From Tannerella sp. (lineage in GTDB: Bacteria > Bacteroidota > Bacteroidia > Bacteroidales > Tannerellaceae), in assembly GCA_031285565.1 (NCBI GenBank), contig JAITVY010000070.1, forward strand, positions 1 through 64,000: a stretch of 64,000 nucleotides of DNA. Direction: 5' to 3'. Shown here in pieces: positions 35,946-46,207 of this stretch. The stretch's first letter is position 1. Each line of letters begins with the position of its first letter. The notes beneath the pieces were generated by a model that was given only the letters and a program-made list of their open reading frames with translations, made no database searches and was not told the DNA's origin. The position numbers and the translations under genes were made by a program.

Positions 35946-37745
35946 TTAAAACAAAATACGCTCTGGCATTTCTGCAATATTAATTTCGGTTGTTTCCAAC
36001 ACTTTCCGGTACAATTGCTCCTTATATTTATCTTCACCAACCAGCAATTGCAAAGCTTGAATTTTTGTGCCTCCCATTGCAGTATTAAGCAATTCGGTTA
36101 TAAGGTTCGTTTTTTCAGGATAACTTTTAAGTGCATAATCCTCTAATTCAGCAGCCTCTGCTGCAATCTTAACAGCATCATCAATTCCACCTAATTTATC
36201 AACCAAACCGATTGCTAATGCCTGGCTACCTGTCCATACCCGTCCTTGCCCAATCGCATCAATTGAATCTTTTGACATGGAACGTCCTTCCGCACAACGG
36301 GTAATAAATAAATCATACCCACTTTCTATATACTTTTGCAACATTTGGCTTTCTTCCTCTGTAAATGCTTTCGAATAAGCAGAAATAACAAAAGGAATAC
36401 CAAAAACATTATTACCCAGCCCACTGTGTTTATTCGTTTTCACCTCATCAAACGAAACACCCATCTTTTTAGCCAACTCTTCACCTTCGGGTATTAATCC
36501 GAATATTCCAATCGAACCTGTAAGTGTAGTAGGTTCTGCTACAATGCTTGTTGCAGCACACGAAATATAGTATCCGCCCGATGCTGCATAATCACCCATA
36601 GAAACGACAACAGGTTTCACTTTTTTCAGTTCAGAAACGGCATGCCAGATTTGTTCGGAAACATATGCACTTCCCCCACCTGAATTGACACGAAAAACAA
36701 CAGCTTTCACATCTTCATCGTTTTTTAATGACTGAAGCTCTTTAACATATTGTTTTGCCGTGATTGTACTGCCGGAAATCAAATTACTGCTGTAGTCATC
36801 CGGCACGATTGTCCCTTCAGCATAAAGTATAGCGATTTTATCTTTACTATCCTTTTCTTTAGCATCAATCCCCTGCATATTCTTTACGGAGGTCAATCTC
36901 AGTTTCTCTTTTTCCTCTGTTTCTGTTAAATCCTTCAGATATTTATCTACTTCACTAATATACATCAATGTATCAACCATCCCAAATTGCAAAATAGAAT
37001 CAGCCTCATAAAAGCCCAGATATTTATCAGCATATTCATTGAGCTTTTCTACGGGGATATTTCTACTTTCCGAGATATTCGTTAAAAAATACGACCAGGC
37101 ATCATTCAGATAAGATATCGTTTGTTCGCGATTAGCCTCACTCATTTGATCCTGAATATATGGCTCAACAGCTGATTTAAACGTACCGACTTTAAATACC
37201 TGATATTTCACCCCCATTTTTTCATACATACCACGTTGAAACTGTACCTGTCTGCTCATTCCCTGGAAATCAAACGAACCTTTAGGATTCAAAATCACCT
37301 TATCTGCCACAGATGCCAGATAATAAGTAGGCTGAGAATACGAATCGGCATAGGCAACAATAAATTTCTGACTATCTTTGAAATCAATCAACGCCTTTCT
37401 TATCGGTTCTAAGCTTGCAACACCGGATGTCAAATGGGCACACCTAATATAGATACCTTTGATTTTATCATTTTCTTTCGCCTTTTGGATTGCTTCAACG
37501 ATATTATCAATCCCGATAGATTTAGTTCCCATTAAAGAGTTTAAGGGGCTATCCCCTTCCCGGTCACTCAATAGTCCGTTTAAATCAAGCTTAAGTATTG
37601 TTTTATCTTTCAATGTATATGTAGGAGTTGTGCTGATACTACCAACCACACCACCCAGCATCATCATACTAATCATAGATATTAAAAATAAACCAATCAA
37701 TACACCGGCCAATGCCGCAAAAAATGTTTTAAAAAAGTCTTTCAT
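35946..37745 (-). CDS. sppA: Signal peptide peptidase SppA, 67K type
   Basis: 599 residues, the long double-domain form of peptidase family S49. N-terminal membrane anchor (about 7-35). The catalytic Ser lies in G-D-Y-A-A-S-G-G-Y-Y-I-S in the second half; the Lys is expected in the first-half L-A-S-V-A-D-K-V-I-L-N-P region. It degrades cleaved signal peptides in the inner membrane. It lies 23 bases after the small XRE gene on the same strand, so may be cotranscribed with the XRE/DUF2975 group. Confidence 0.93.
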   Translation of the reverse strand: MKDFFKTFFAALAGVLIGLFLISMISMMMLGGVVGSISTTPTYTLKDKTILKLDLNGLLSDREGDSPLNSLMGTKSIGIDNIVEAIQKAKENDKIKGIYIRCAHLTSGVASLEPIRKALIDFKDSQKFIVAYADSYSQPTYYLASVADKVILNPKGSFDFQGMSRQVQFQRGMYEKMGVKYQVFKVGTFKSAVEPYIQDQMSEANREQTISYLNDAWSYFLTNISESRNIPVEKLNEYADKYLGFYEADSILQFGMVDTLMYISEVDKYLKDLTETEEKEKLRLTSVKNMQGIDAKEKDSKDKIAILYAEGTIVPDDYSSNLISGSTITAKQYVKELQSLKNDEDVKAVVFRVNSGGGSAYVSEQIWHAVSELKKVKPVVVSMGDYAASGGYYISCAATSIVAEPTTLTGSIGIFGLIPEGEELAKKMGVSFDEVKTNKHSGLGNNVFGIPFVISAYSKAFTEEESQMLQKYIESGYDLFITRCAEGRSMSKDSIDAIGQGRVWTGSQALAIGLVDKLGGIDDAVKIAAEAAELEDYALKSYPEKTNLITELLNTAMGGTKIQALQLLVGEDKYKEQLYRKVLETTEINIAEMPERILF

Positions 37746-37768
37746 AAGTCTTCAGTTTAATATTTATT

Positions 37769-37978
37769 CTATTCATCTTTTCTATATTCAAGAATATCAG
37801 CAGGCTGACAATCCAATTCCTTACAGATGGCTTCAAGTGTAGAAAAACGGATCGCTTTCGCCTTGCCGGTTTTTAATATGGAGAGATTAGCTGGAGTAAT
37901 ATCAATTCGCTCAGCTAATTCAGTAAGCTGTATTTTCCGTCTTGCCATCATCACATCTAAATTTACTATAATCGACAT
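37769..37978 (-). CDS. Small XRE (YozG-like) DNA-binding protein
   Basis: 69 residues from ATG 37978 (ATG 37993 adds five residues). A single Cro/CI-type helix-turn-helix fills the protein: Q-L-T-E-L-A-E-R-I-D-I-T-P-A-N-L-S-I-L then F-S-T-L-E-A-I-C-K-E-L-D-C-Q-P-A-D-I-L-E-Y. Small regulators of this type are often found beside DUF2975 membrane proteins, as here. Paired palindromes upstream of the DUF2975 gene (39302-39379) are candidate targets. DUF3836 lies between the two. Confidence 0.85.
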   Translation of the reverse strand: MSIIVNLDVMMARRKIQLTELAERIDITPANLSILKTGKAKAIRFSTLEAICKELDCQPADILEYRKDE

Positions 37979-38023
37979 ATATATACTTTTCATTTATAAT
38001 ATTCTGTTTATTGAACCGGTAGA

Positions 38024-38563
38024 TTAATTACCGGCTAATAAATGACCATACCCTATTAAATATGGGTATAATTGTAATTCATAAAGACTTGTAAGTAATT
38101 GCCAGTCTTTATCTGTTGCACTTCGTTTAAAATAAGCATATGAAACCACGATACCATCATGAAGTGTGTATACTGCCTTTTCCATTTTCAAACTGTAAGT
38201 TTTATTTTCCATATTCCACTCTGCATAATCAATAGTTGTGAAACCGTCAGTATATATATAATTCATCCTGAAACTTTCTGTCCACGACTGAGATCCGATA
38301 TCCCAACGATATGCCTCTTTTGTTTTCACACGTTCATTCTCATCATATGTAAAGAAATACTTCAAATGCGGAACAAGATATTTACCAGAGTCATCCAGTT
38401 TACAAATCGTTTGAGTTGGTTTTAGTACAACCTCCCGACCATGATCATAGTAATACCCGGGAGTCGAAGTCTGAGCCTTTAACGGGTTAGTTACAGCAGC
38501 TAAACAGATTATGCATACAAACATACATACACTTATTGATTTTCTTATAGATTTTGTTTTCAT
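38024..38563 (-). CDS. DUF3836-like exported protein
   Basis: About 179 residues from the ATG at 38563; the frame continues to a TTG at 38620. N-terminal signal peptide (M-K-T-K-S-I-R-K...L-K-A-Q). The mature part is beta-rich with repeated Y, W and K-x-x-x-x-W-x-x-G motifs (F-T-Y-D-E-N-E-R-V, Y-R-W-D-I-G), consistent with DUF3836, a Bacteroides family of unknown role. Between the DUF2975 and XRE genes on the same strand. Confidence 0.6.
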   Translation of the reverse strand: MKTKSIRKSISVCMFVCIICLAAVTNPLKAQTSTPGYYYDHGREVVLKPTQTICKLDDSGKYLVPHLKYFFTYDENERVKTKEAYRWDIGSQSWTESFRMNYIYTDGFTTIDYAEWNMENKTYSLKMEKAVYTLHDGIVVSYAYFKRSATDKDWQLLTSLYELQLYPYLIGYGHLLAGN

Positions 38564-38616
38564 AGTAATAATTATTTTAAAATTTATAATTTGTCTTCTT
38601 TTTATTTTTATGAATA

Positions 38617-39270
38617 TCAAATAGTCAGATCCTGGTCTTCTTTCAGCCGTAATCCGACAGCAAAAATCTCTGCAACCAGAAAAGCAATCATTCCAAACAT
38701 TAATATACCACCATCGTATGATGAATTTATGATATCATAGTTTTCAAATTCAAGGCTTTTCAAGGCAAGAGTGTTATGTAATAAACTAATAACTATATTC
38801 ACTACAAACATGATAACAAATCCTATCCCAATTCTTCTTAAACGCCGTACATTAACCCAATCGAAAATGATGGATTTATTGACAGCCAATATTATTTTCA
38901 CTAAATTAAATACAATCATTATAAAACCTCCTATCAGGATAATACTAGCAGGAAAGATCCATAAAAGATCCATACTAAGACCTTCTGCTTTAGGCACACG
39001 TACATATGTTTCTGTTATCCGGGTAGGAACCCATTCTCCTGTTTTCATATTCACTATAGAATCCGGCATATATGAGTCTCCGGTAGGTCTGAGAGCCAGA
39101 TAAAAAGAATCAAAATGAGCCGGTTTATTAGACGCTCTATTCATACCTTCTTTATATCCTTCCATAAAACTAGCTTTCATATCTGCAAACTCTTTTTCAA
39201 CAGTATTCCAAAGACTGATTCCAACAGCTATTCCAATAAAAAATGTAATTAAATTAAATCGCTTTTTCAT
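38617..39270 (-). CDS. DUF2975 family membrane protein
   Basis: 217 residues, four hydrophobic helices (about 7-24, 95-118, 143-166, 190-208); the loop after helix 1 is about 70 residues and faces the periplasm. Helix 2-3 sequence (I-I-L-I-G-G-F-I-M-I-V-F-N-L, then R-R-L-R-R-I-G) fits DUF2975. In many bacteria this family is encoded next to a small XRE regulator, thought to be under its control. First gene of the group ending at sppA; an operator-like array lies 32-109 bases upstream. Confidence 0.82.
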   Translation of the reverse strand: MKKRFNLITFFIGIAVGISLWNTVEKEFADMKASFMEGYKEGMNRASNKPAHFDSFYLALRPTGDSYMPDSIVNMKTGEWVPTRITETYVRVPKAEGLSMDLLWIFPASIILIGGFIMIVFNLVKIILAVNKSIIFDWVNVRRLRRIGIGFVIMFVVNIVISLLHNTLALKSLEFENYDIINSSYDGGILMFGMIAFLVAEIFAVGLRLKEDQDLTI

Positions 39271-39301
39271 AGCTCCATATTATTAATTGTTATTCATATA
39301 T

Positions 39302-39379
39302 TATTTATCGTTTTTCGATATGCAAATAAATATAATATTTTTTATATCACCAAATATTTTTATCGAAAAACGATAAATA
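39302..39379. promoter_or_regulatory. Nested palindromes upstream of the DUF2975-XRE operon
   Basis: A 19-bp inverted repeat (39302-39320 and 39361-39379, 40 bp apart). Each arm contains its own palindrome TATCG-N5-CGATA. This gives two facing operator-like boxes around the probable promoter region of the DUF2975 operon, plausible targets of the small XRE protein. The promoter itself was not identified. Confidence 0.65.
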
Positions 39380-39530
39380 TTTTCCGAAAAAGATAAATTA
39401 TTTATTCTTACACAAAATACAAGACTAAAAACGCCACATATTCTTACTGATTTTCAGACTATTTATCTTTTGACATACTTCTGATAAAAAAATCAGTTTC
39501 TATATTCGAAAAGCATTTTTATTAACAAAC

Positions 39531-39545
39531 CGAACACCCTGTTCG
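39531..39545. promoter_or_regulatory. Candidate enhancer site for the NtrC-type regulator
   Basis: CGAACA-CCC-TGTTCG, followed by a half-site CGGACAC (39550-39556), about 55-70 bases before the -24 element of the tolC promoter. This is the usual place for sigma-54 activator binding. Confidence 0.5.
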
Positions 39546-39598
39546 AAAACGGACACTTTTACCAACATAATATATTGACAAAGTGCGTATTAAAATTA

Positions 39599-39614
39599 TG
39601 GCATAGCATTTGCC
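39599..39614 (+). promoter_or_regulatory. Sigma-54 promoter of tolC
   Basis: TGGCATAGCATTTGCC: GG at -24 and GC at -12 separated by exactly 10 bases, matching TGGCAY-N5-TTGC. The predicted start (about 39625) precedes the ATG at 39639 by about 15 bases. Confidence 0.8.
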
Positions 39615-39638
39615 TTTATTTATAAAAATATCAATGAA

Positions 39639-41135
39639 ATGAAACGATACATGAAAAAAGTATTTATATCAACGATTTGCACATTATTGGCAACTTTTGC
39701 ATCGTATACACAGGATAGCACAAGCTACATAAAACTCACTCTTCAGGAAGCCATTATATTAGCCCAAATACAGTCCGTGGATGCAGCGGTCGTTCTTAAC
39801 AAGCTAAAAACAGCTTATTGGGAATATCGTACACACCAGGCAGACCAATTACCTGAAATAAATTTTGAGGGAACATTGCCGTCATACAACAATAATTATA
39901 GTAGATACCAACAGCAGGATGGCTCATATACATATGTACAAAGTAACTGGCTAGGACTAAACGGAAAAGTCTCTATCGACCAAAATATCGCATTAACAGG
40001 AGGTAAGGTTTCACTGAATACCTCTCTGGACTTTACACGCCAACTAGGAAAAGGAGCTTACAACGAATATATGAGCATACCGGTAGGTCTCACATTCGAA
40101 CAACCTATATTTGGTGTAAATAAGCAGAAATGGATGCGCAGAATAGAGCCCGTACGATATAACGAAGCTAAGGCATCTTATATTGAAAATGTAGAAGAAA
40201 TCACAATCCTGACAATTGATTATTTTTTCAACCTATTAGACGCAAAAGCCAGCCTGAACATCGCGAATCAGAACTTTGAAAATGCAACGAAATTATATGA
40301 TATCGCTGTTGCCAGACGAAAAATCGGACAAATTTCTGAAAGCGAATTAATGCAATTGAATTTATCAGCCCTGCAGGCGAAAGGAATTGTAACCGAAGCA
40401 CAATCAAAACTGAACACCCGTATGTTCCAGCTACGTTCATTTCTCGGCCTAAGCGAAGATGACCTGATTGAACCTGTAATTCCCGGATTAGCACCATCTT
40501 TCCGTATGAATTATCAGACCGTACTCGAAAAAGCGTTGGAAAATAATTCGGTAGCCAAAAATATACTCCGCCGCCAGTTAGAAGCAAGCTATGCAGTTGC
40601 ATCAGCCAAAGGTGAACAACGCAGCATTAGTCTATTCGCATCGGTCGGATATACCGGAAAAGATACAACTTTCGAACAAGCTTATAATCACCTGAGAGGA
40701 AATCAACAAATCGAAGTGGGAGTTATTATTCCTTTAGTAGATTGGGGGAAACGTAAAGGCAAAGTGAAAGTCGCAGAATCAAATCGTGAAGTAATATTAT
40801 CAAGGACAAAACAGGAACAGATGAACTTTAACCAAAATGTATTTCTATTGGTTGAAAACTTCAACAATCAGGCAGGACAATTAGAAATAGCCGAACAAGC
40901 TGATGTTATCGCAGAAAAAAGGTATCGGACATCTATCGAAACATTCATGATTGGAAAGATCAACATCCTCGATCTGAATGATGCCCAAAAAACGAAAGAC
41001 GAAGCTAAACTAAAACATATTCAGGAACTATATAAATATTGGAATTATTTCTACAACATCCGTAGTGTCACTTTATATGACTTTATAGCAGACAACAACC
41101 TGGATGCAGATTTTGAAGAAATTATCAGGAAATAG
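39639..41135 (+). CDS. TolC family outer-membrane efflux protein
   Basis: 498 residues from ATG 39639 (ATG 39651 gives M-K-K-V-F-I-S). Signal peptide ends near Y-T-Q-D. Two OEP domains of long coiled-coil helices (L-Q-E-A-I-I-L-A-Q-I-Q-S near residue 33; second repeat from about 275) with beta-strand stretches between. Forms the outer-membrane exit duct for ABC or RND pumps. No inner-membrane pump or adaptor gene is beside it. It is followed by a sigma-54 response regulator and kinase, and has its own sigma-54 promoter. Confidence 0.92.
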   Translation: MKRYMKKVFISTICTLLATFASYTQDSTSYIKLTLQEAIILAQIQSVDAAVVLNKLKTAYWEYRTHQADQLPEINFEGTLPSYNNNYSRYQQQDGSYTYVQSNWLGLNGKVSIDQNIALTGGKVSLNTSLDFTRQLGKGAYNEYMSIPVGLTFEQPIFGVNKQKWMRRIEPVRYNEAKASYIENVEEITILTIDYFFNLLDAKASLNIANQNFENATKLYDIAVARRKIGQISESELMQLNLSALQAKGIVTEAQSKLNTRMFQLRSFLGLSEDDLIEPVIPGLAPSFRMNYQTVLEKALENNSVAKNILRRQLEASYAVASAKGEQRSISLFASVGYTGKDTTFEQAYNHLRGNQQIEVGVIIPLVDWGKRKGKVKVAESNREVILSRTKQEQMNFNQNVFLLVENFNNQAGQLEIAEQADVIAEKRYRTSIETFMIGKINILDLNDAQKTKDEAKLKHIQELYKYWNYFYNIRSVTLYDFIADNNLDADFEEIIRK

Positions 41136-41165
41136 CAACGGATCGAATTTTAGTAGGCCTTGAAT

Positions 41166-41195
41166 TTTGAACTATTAATAAAAGATGTATATTTG
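41166..41195 (+). promoter_or_regulatory. Housekeeping promoter of the regulator-kinase genes
   Basis: -33 TTTG (41166-41169), 18-base spacer, -7 TATATTTG (41188-41195), about 20 bases before ATG 41217. The regulator can thus be made without sigma-54. Confidence 0.65.
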
Positions 41196-41216
41196 AAATA
41201 ATAAACAGTTTCTAAT

Positions 41217-42584
41217 ATGATTTTAATAATCGACGACGACACTGCCGTTCGCTCTTCATTAACATTTTTACTGAAGCGTGCCGGTTATGAAACAAAAGCC
41301 GTTGCAGGACCTGAAGAAGCACTACTGATTGTGAGGGAGATTGCACCTCAGTTGATACTGATGGATATGAATTTCACACTAACGACTTCAGGCAAAGAAG
41401 GTATTCAGCTTTTAAAACAGGTGAAAATTTTTCAACCCGACGTTCCGGTAATATTAATTACGGCATGGGGTTCCATTTCACTGGCTGTCGAGGGTATGCA
41501 AAACGGAGCATTCGATTTTGTCACAAAACCATGGAATAATGAATTATTACTTAACTCTATCCGTACAGCGCTGGAATTAACCAGACAGGAAAAAGAACAA
41601 TTGCAACCCTTGAATAGAAATGAAGCAAATGATAAGTTCCGGTTTGATAAAATTATCGGTAAAAGCGATGCCTTAATGAATATATTATCTACTGTTTCAC
41701 GCATTGCTCCTACAAACGCATCAGTTTTAATAACAGGCGAAAGCGGTACCGGAAAAGAACTGATTGCCGAAGCAATTCACACCAACAGTCAACGTGCCAA
41801 AGAAGACTTTATAAAGGTAAATCTGGGAGGACTCTCACAAAGCCTTTTCGAAAGCGAAATGTTCGGACACAAAAAGGGAGCATTTACAGATGCACACATA
41901 GATCGGACCGGACGTTTTGAAATGGCAAACAAAGGAACCATCTTCCTCGATGAAATAGGTGACCTCGAACTGGCAAGTCAGGTAAAACTACTGCGGGTAC
42001 TGCAGGATCAGACTTTTGAAATACTAGGCGATAGCCGTCCTCGCAAAGTAGATGTAAGAGTAGTTAGCGCAACAAATCGTAACCTCCGGGAGATGGTGAC
42101 AAATCGCACATTTCGAGAAGACTTGTTTTACAGGATCAATTTGATTACAATTCACCTGCCCCCCTTACGCGAACGTACCGAAGACATACCATTATTGGCT
42201 GCTCATTTTGCAGATAATCAAACAAAAATAAATAAATTACCAAAAGTAAAATTTACACCTGCAGCAATTGCTTATTTAAAAAACCAACCCTATCCCGGGA
42301 ATATCCGGGAATTAAAGAACCTGGTCGAACGAACAATACTTGTATCCGATAAAACAACATTGGATGCATCCGACTTCGAGGTTCAGAATATACATTCACA
42401 ACAAATCAAAGACAAAACAACATTCGAAGGACTTACACTCGACGAAATTGAAAAACAAACCATTCTTCAGGCTATCGAAAAACATGCCGGCAATCTCTCA
42501 CATGTAGCTTCGGCTCTAGGCATCAGTAGAGCAGCACTATATAGAAGACTGGAAAAATATAACATTACAATAGAAAACAAATAA
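41217..42584 (+). CDS. NtrC-family sigma-54 response regulator
   Basis: 455 residues. Receiver domain: D7-D8 acidic pair, phospho-acceptor Asp50, Lys104. AAA+ domain: Walker A G-E-S-G-T-G-K-E (174-181), L1 loop G-A-F-T-D-A (221-226), Walker B T-I-F-L-D-E-I-G (241-248). C-terminal FIS-type helix-turn-helix (N-L-S-H-V-A-S-A-L-G-I-S-R-A-A-L-Y-R-R). The L1 loop reads GAFTDA instead of the canonical GAFTGA. It should activate sigma-54 promoters, the nearest being that of tolC. The kinase gene follows 73 bases later. Confidence 0.94.
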   Translation: MILIIDDDTAVRSSLTFLLKRAGYETKAVAGPEEALLIVREIAPQLILMDMNFTLTTSGKEGIQLLKQVKIFQPDVPVILITAWGSISLAVEGMQNGAFDFVTKPWNNELLLNSIRTALELTRQEKEQLQPLNRNEANDKFRFDKIIGKSDALMNILSTVSRIAPTNASVLITGESGTGKELIAEAIHTNSQRAKEDFIKVNLGGLSQSLFESEMFGHKKGAFTDAHIDRTGRFEMANKGTIFLDEIGDLELASQVKLLRVLQDQTFEILGDSRPRKVDVRVVSATNRNLREMVTNRTFREDLFYRINLITIHLPPLRERTEDIPLLAAHFADNQTKINKLPKVKFTPAAIAYLKNQPYPGNIRELKNLVERTILVSDKTTLDASDFEVQNIHSQQIKDKTTFEGLTLDEIEKQTILQAIEKHAGNLSHVASALGISRAALYRRLEKYNITIENK

Positions 42585-42624
42585 CTCTGAATAAAGGCAA
42601 TATAGGTGAATACTAATGTAATTT

Positions 42625-42638
42625 TCCCCTTTAGGGGA
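42625..42638. repeat. C/G-rich hairpin in the regulator-kinase spacer
   Basis: TCCCC-TTTA-GGGGA just before a G-rich stretch that precedes the kinase ATG (42658). It may affect translation of the kinase. Confidence 0.45.
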
Positions 42639-42657
42639 TAGGGGGAGGGAATCTTGT

Positions 42658-43956
42658 ATGAAATTAAAAGGCATGTTCTGGATACTGACTATTTTATTGC
42701 TGATAATCATGGCAATAATAAGCTATGAAGTCTTTTATAATTCATCCTTTTATAAGTTTCTCGCTGTCGAAATATTAGTCCTTATAACAGCTGTTTATCT
42801 GTTTGCCTTTTACAGACGAATCATAAAACCGCTGCAAATCATTGGTGACGGGATGGAATTACTGAAAGAACAGGATTTCAGTTCACGCCTACGACGTGTC
42901 GGGCAAACGGAAGCCGACCGGATAGTTGATGTCTTCAATAAAATGATGGAACAGCTAAAAAACGAGCGTCTATATTTAAGAGAACAAAACCAGTTTCTGG
43001 ACCTACTGGTGAAAGCTTCGCCCCTGGGGGTTATTATTCTCGATTTGGATGAAAAAATACAATCGGTAAATCCGGCTACTTGTAAAATATTTGGTTTAAA
43101 AACCTCCGATAATATTATCGGAAAGCACCTCATTGAAATCGATTCCCCTTTGGCTATAGAACTCTTAAATATTGAAAAATACGATTCACAAACCATTCGT
43201 CTCAATAACGCCAATATTTACAAGTCCACACACTCTTCATTTGTTGATCAGGGATTTCATCACTCATTCTATTTGATCGAGTCATTGACCGAAGAAGTTT
43301 TTAAAGCTGAAAAGAAAGCTTATGAAAAGGTGATCCGTATGATTGCCCATGAAGTCAACAACACGACAGCAGGAATCACATCTACGCTGGATACACTCCA
43401 AAACACCTTCAAAGAAGTAGAAAATACAGAAGATATACATGAAGTACTGCAGGTAGCCATTGAACGCTGTTACAGTATGAGCCGGTTCATTACAAATTTT
43501 GCAGACGTAGTACGGATACCCGAACCACAACGGCAAAATTTTGAATTAAATACACTCGTATCCTCCTGCAAACTTTTTATGGAAAATGTCTGCCGGAATC
43601 GTAATATACAAATAGTAATGAAACTATCGGAAATATCACCTGTGGTAAAAATTGACAGCCTGCTTTTCGAACAAGTACTGGTGAATATCATTAAAAACTC
43701 TGCCGAATCAATCGGCAGGGACGGAGAAATCTTCATACAAACAACAAACGATCCCGTATGTCTTGAAATTGCTGATACCGGAAAAGGAATAGATAAAGAT
43801 ACGGAAGCCAAGTTATTCAGTCCGTTCTTTTCCACCAAACCAAACGGACAAGGTTTAGGACTTATCTTTATCCGCGAAGTATTACAAAAACATGACTATA
43901 CATTCTCTTTACAAACTGGAAAAGATGGCCTGACTCGTTTTCGTATTTGGATGTAA
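42658..43956 (+). CDS. Sensor histidine kinase (NtrB-like)
   Basis: 432 residues. Two N-terminal membrane helices (7-25 and 33-52) with almost no periplasmic loop, a HAMP-like segment (about 52-105), a PAS domain (about 112-200), the H-box I-A-H-E-V-N-N-T-T-A-G-I (His231) and a HATPase domain (N-box E-Q-V-L-V-N-I-I-K-N-S-A-E-S, G1 I-A-D-T-G-K-G-I-D, G2 G-Q-G-L-G-L). The short periplasmic part suggests sensing within the membrane or in the cytoplasm. Partner of the preceding regulator. Confidence 0.93.
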   Translation: MKLKGMFWILTILLLIIMAIISYEVFYNSSFYKFLAVEILVLITAVYLFAFYRRIIKPLQIIGDGMELLKEQDFSSRLRRVGQTEADRIVDVFNKMMEQLKNERLYLREQNQFLDLLVKASPLGVIILDLDEKIQSVNPATCKIFGLKTSDNIIGKHLIEIDSPLAIELLNIEKYDSQTIRLNNANIYKSTHSSFVDQGFHHSFYLIESLTEEVFKAEKKAYEKVIRMIAHEVNNTTAGITSTLDTLQNTFKEVENTEDIHEVLQVAIERCYSMSRFITNFADVVRIPEPQRQNFELNTLVSSCKLFMENVCRNRNIQIVMKLSEISPVVKIDSLLFEQVLVNIIKNSAESIGRDGEIFIQTTNDPVCLEIADTGKGIDKDTEAKLFSPFFSTKPNGQGLGLIFIREVLQKHDYTFSLQTGKDGLTRFRIWM

Positions 43957-44052
43957 CCATTTTTTATCTGATCATTGAAAATAGATTTCATAAAAAATAT
44001 AAAAAACCAGAAAATACCTATCCATAGGCTATTTTTATTAAGATACAAATCG

Positions 44053-44060
44053 TAATTTTG
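44053..44060 (+). promoter_or_regulatory. eno: -7 box before eno
   Basis: TAATTTTG fits TAnnTTTG; the predicted start (about 44067) gives a leader of roughly 97 bases containing the hairpin 44077-44118. No clear -33 TTTG. Confidence 0.5.
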
Positions 44061-44076
44061 TTCGGTTTTTCTAAGC

Positions 44077-44118
44077 ACCTGTTTAAATTTTTCACCATAA
44101 AGAATTTAAACAGGTTTT
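44077..44118 (+). terminator. Terminator-like hairpin in front of eno
   Basis: 13-bp perfect stem (ACCTGTTTAAATT, 44077-44089, with 44103-44115) around a 13-base loop, followed by TTTT. It either ends the kinase transcript or, if the -7 box at 44053 is real, sits in the eno leader. Confidence 0.6.
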
Positions 44119-44151
44119 AGGTATGACATTTCTTATTATAAACCCTTATAA

Positions 44152-45459
<1,308 letters not shown>

Positions 45460-45483
45460 ATCCTGGAAATAGGATTTACAAAA

Positions 45484-45524
45484 CGTAAAAAAACCCGGAT
45501 ATTCATTTAATCCGGGTTTTCTTT
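45484..45524. terminator. Bidirectional terminator, eno / lipoprotein gene
   Basis: 10-bp stem AAACCCGGAT/ATCCGGGTTT around a 9-base loop, with A-run before and T-run after, between converging genes. Confidence 0.9.
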
Positions 45525-45555
45525 TTATATTTACTATTGAAATGCCTCACGCCTA

Positions 45556-46071
45556 TTATTTGATACGTTTATAAGTCATGACCATCTTCACATTTCCAAT
45601 AAAAGGTATAGGTATATTATCTACTCCCGCCAAAACCTTGTAGACTGAAGCATAATCAATTTCCAATTGATCTTTAGATACAAATTCAACATTAAAACCG
45701 ATTTTCAATTCCTTGTTTCCCGCTGCAATCTTCAATTCTTCTGATTCAATTTCAATCCTTTTTCTCTCATCATTAAAACTCCACTTTCCTATAATTTCCT
45801 CACTTGAAGGAGTATCTTTCAATATAAACGTTCCGTCATCCTTCAATTCCAGATACCCTTTCTTTTGGTCATCACGCAATAAATCTTTCTCAACATCTTC
45901 CCTAATCTGCTTTTTGATTAGAGCAGGAATATCCCTGAACTCTATTTTTTCAGGTTGCCATCGCCCGATCAAATCTTTTTCAACTATAATATCCTGTTTC
46001 TTATCACTTTTTCCACATCCTGTGACCAACCCGATCAATAAAATAAAAAGAATTGCTTTAAATGCTTTCAT
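45556..46071 (-). CDS. Lipocalin-like lipoprotein
   Basis: 171 residues from ATG 46071 (frame open to 46098). Lipobox L-V-T-G-C (near Cys19). G-R-W-Q-P-E-K-I-E-F and G-K-W-S-F-N-D-E-R-K-R-I-E-I resemble the repeated strands of lipocalin-like domains common in Bacteroidota lipoproteins. No function known. A complete promoter is at 46096-46128, which also supports the 46071 start. Faces eno across a shared terminator. Confidence 0.65.
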   Translation of the reverse strand: MKAFKAILFILLIGLVTGCGKSDKKQDIIVEKDLIGRWQPEKIEFRDIPALIKKQIREDVEKDLLRDDQKKGYLELKDDGTFILKDTPSSEEIIGKWSFNDERKRIEIESEELKIAAGNKELKIGFNVEFVSKDQLEIDYASVYKVLAGVDNIPIPFIGNVKMVMTYKRIK

Positions 46072-46095
46072 ACCTATCATTTTTGAAATTATATG

Positions 46096-46128
46096 CAAAA
46101 GTAAAAAGAATATTCACGAAAGCACAAA
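46096..46128 (-). promoter_or_regulatory. Promoter of the lipocalin-like gene
   Basis: Minus strand: -33 TTTG (46128-46125), 21-base spacer, -7 TACTTTTG (46103-46096). Confidence 0.7.
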
Positions 46129-46145
46129 AGAACCTGTAATATAGA

Positions 46146-46180
46146 ACAAAAAAATAACGGCTATTCATCTAAATAGCCGT
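46146..46180 (-). terminator. Terminator of fbaB
   Basis: Stem ACGGCTATT/AATAGCCGT (9 bp, 6-base loop), followed on the minus strand by TATTTTTTTG. Confidence 0.85.
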
Positions 46181-46207
46181 CATCGAGTAAAAAAAATATA
46201 TAATTAA

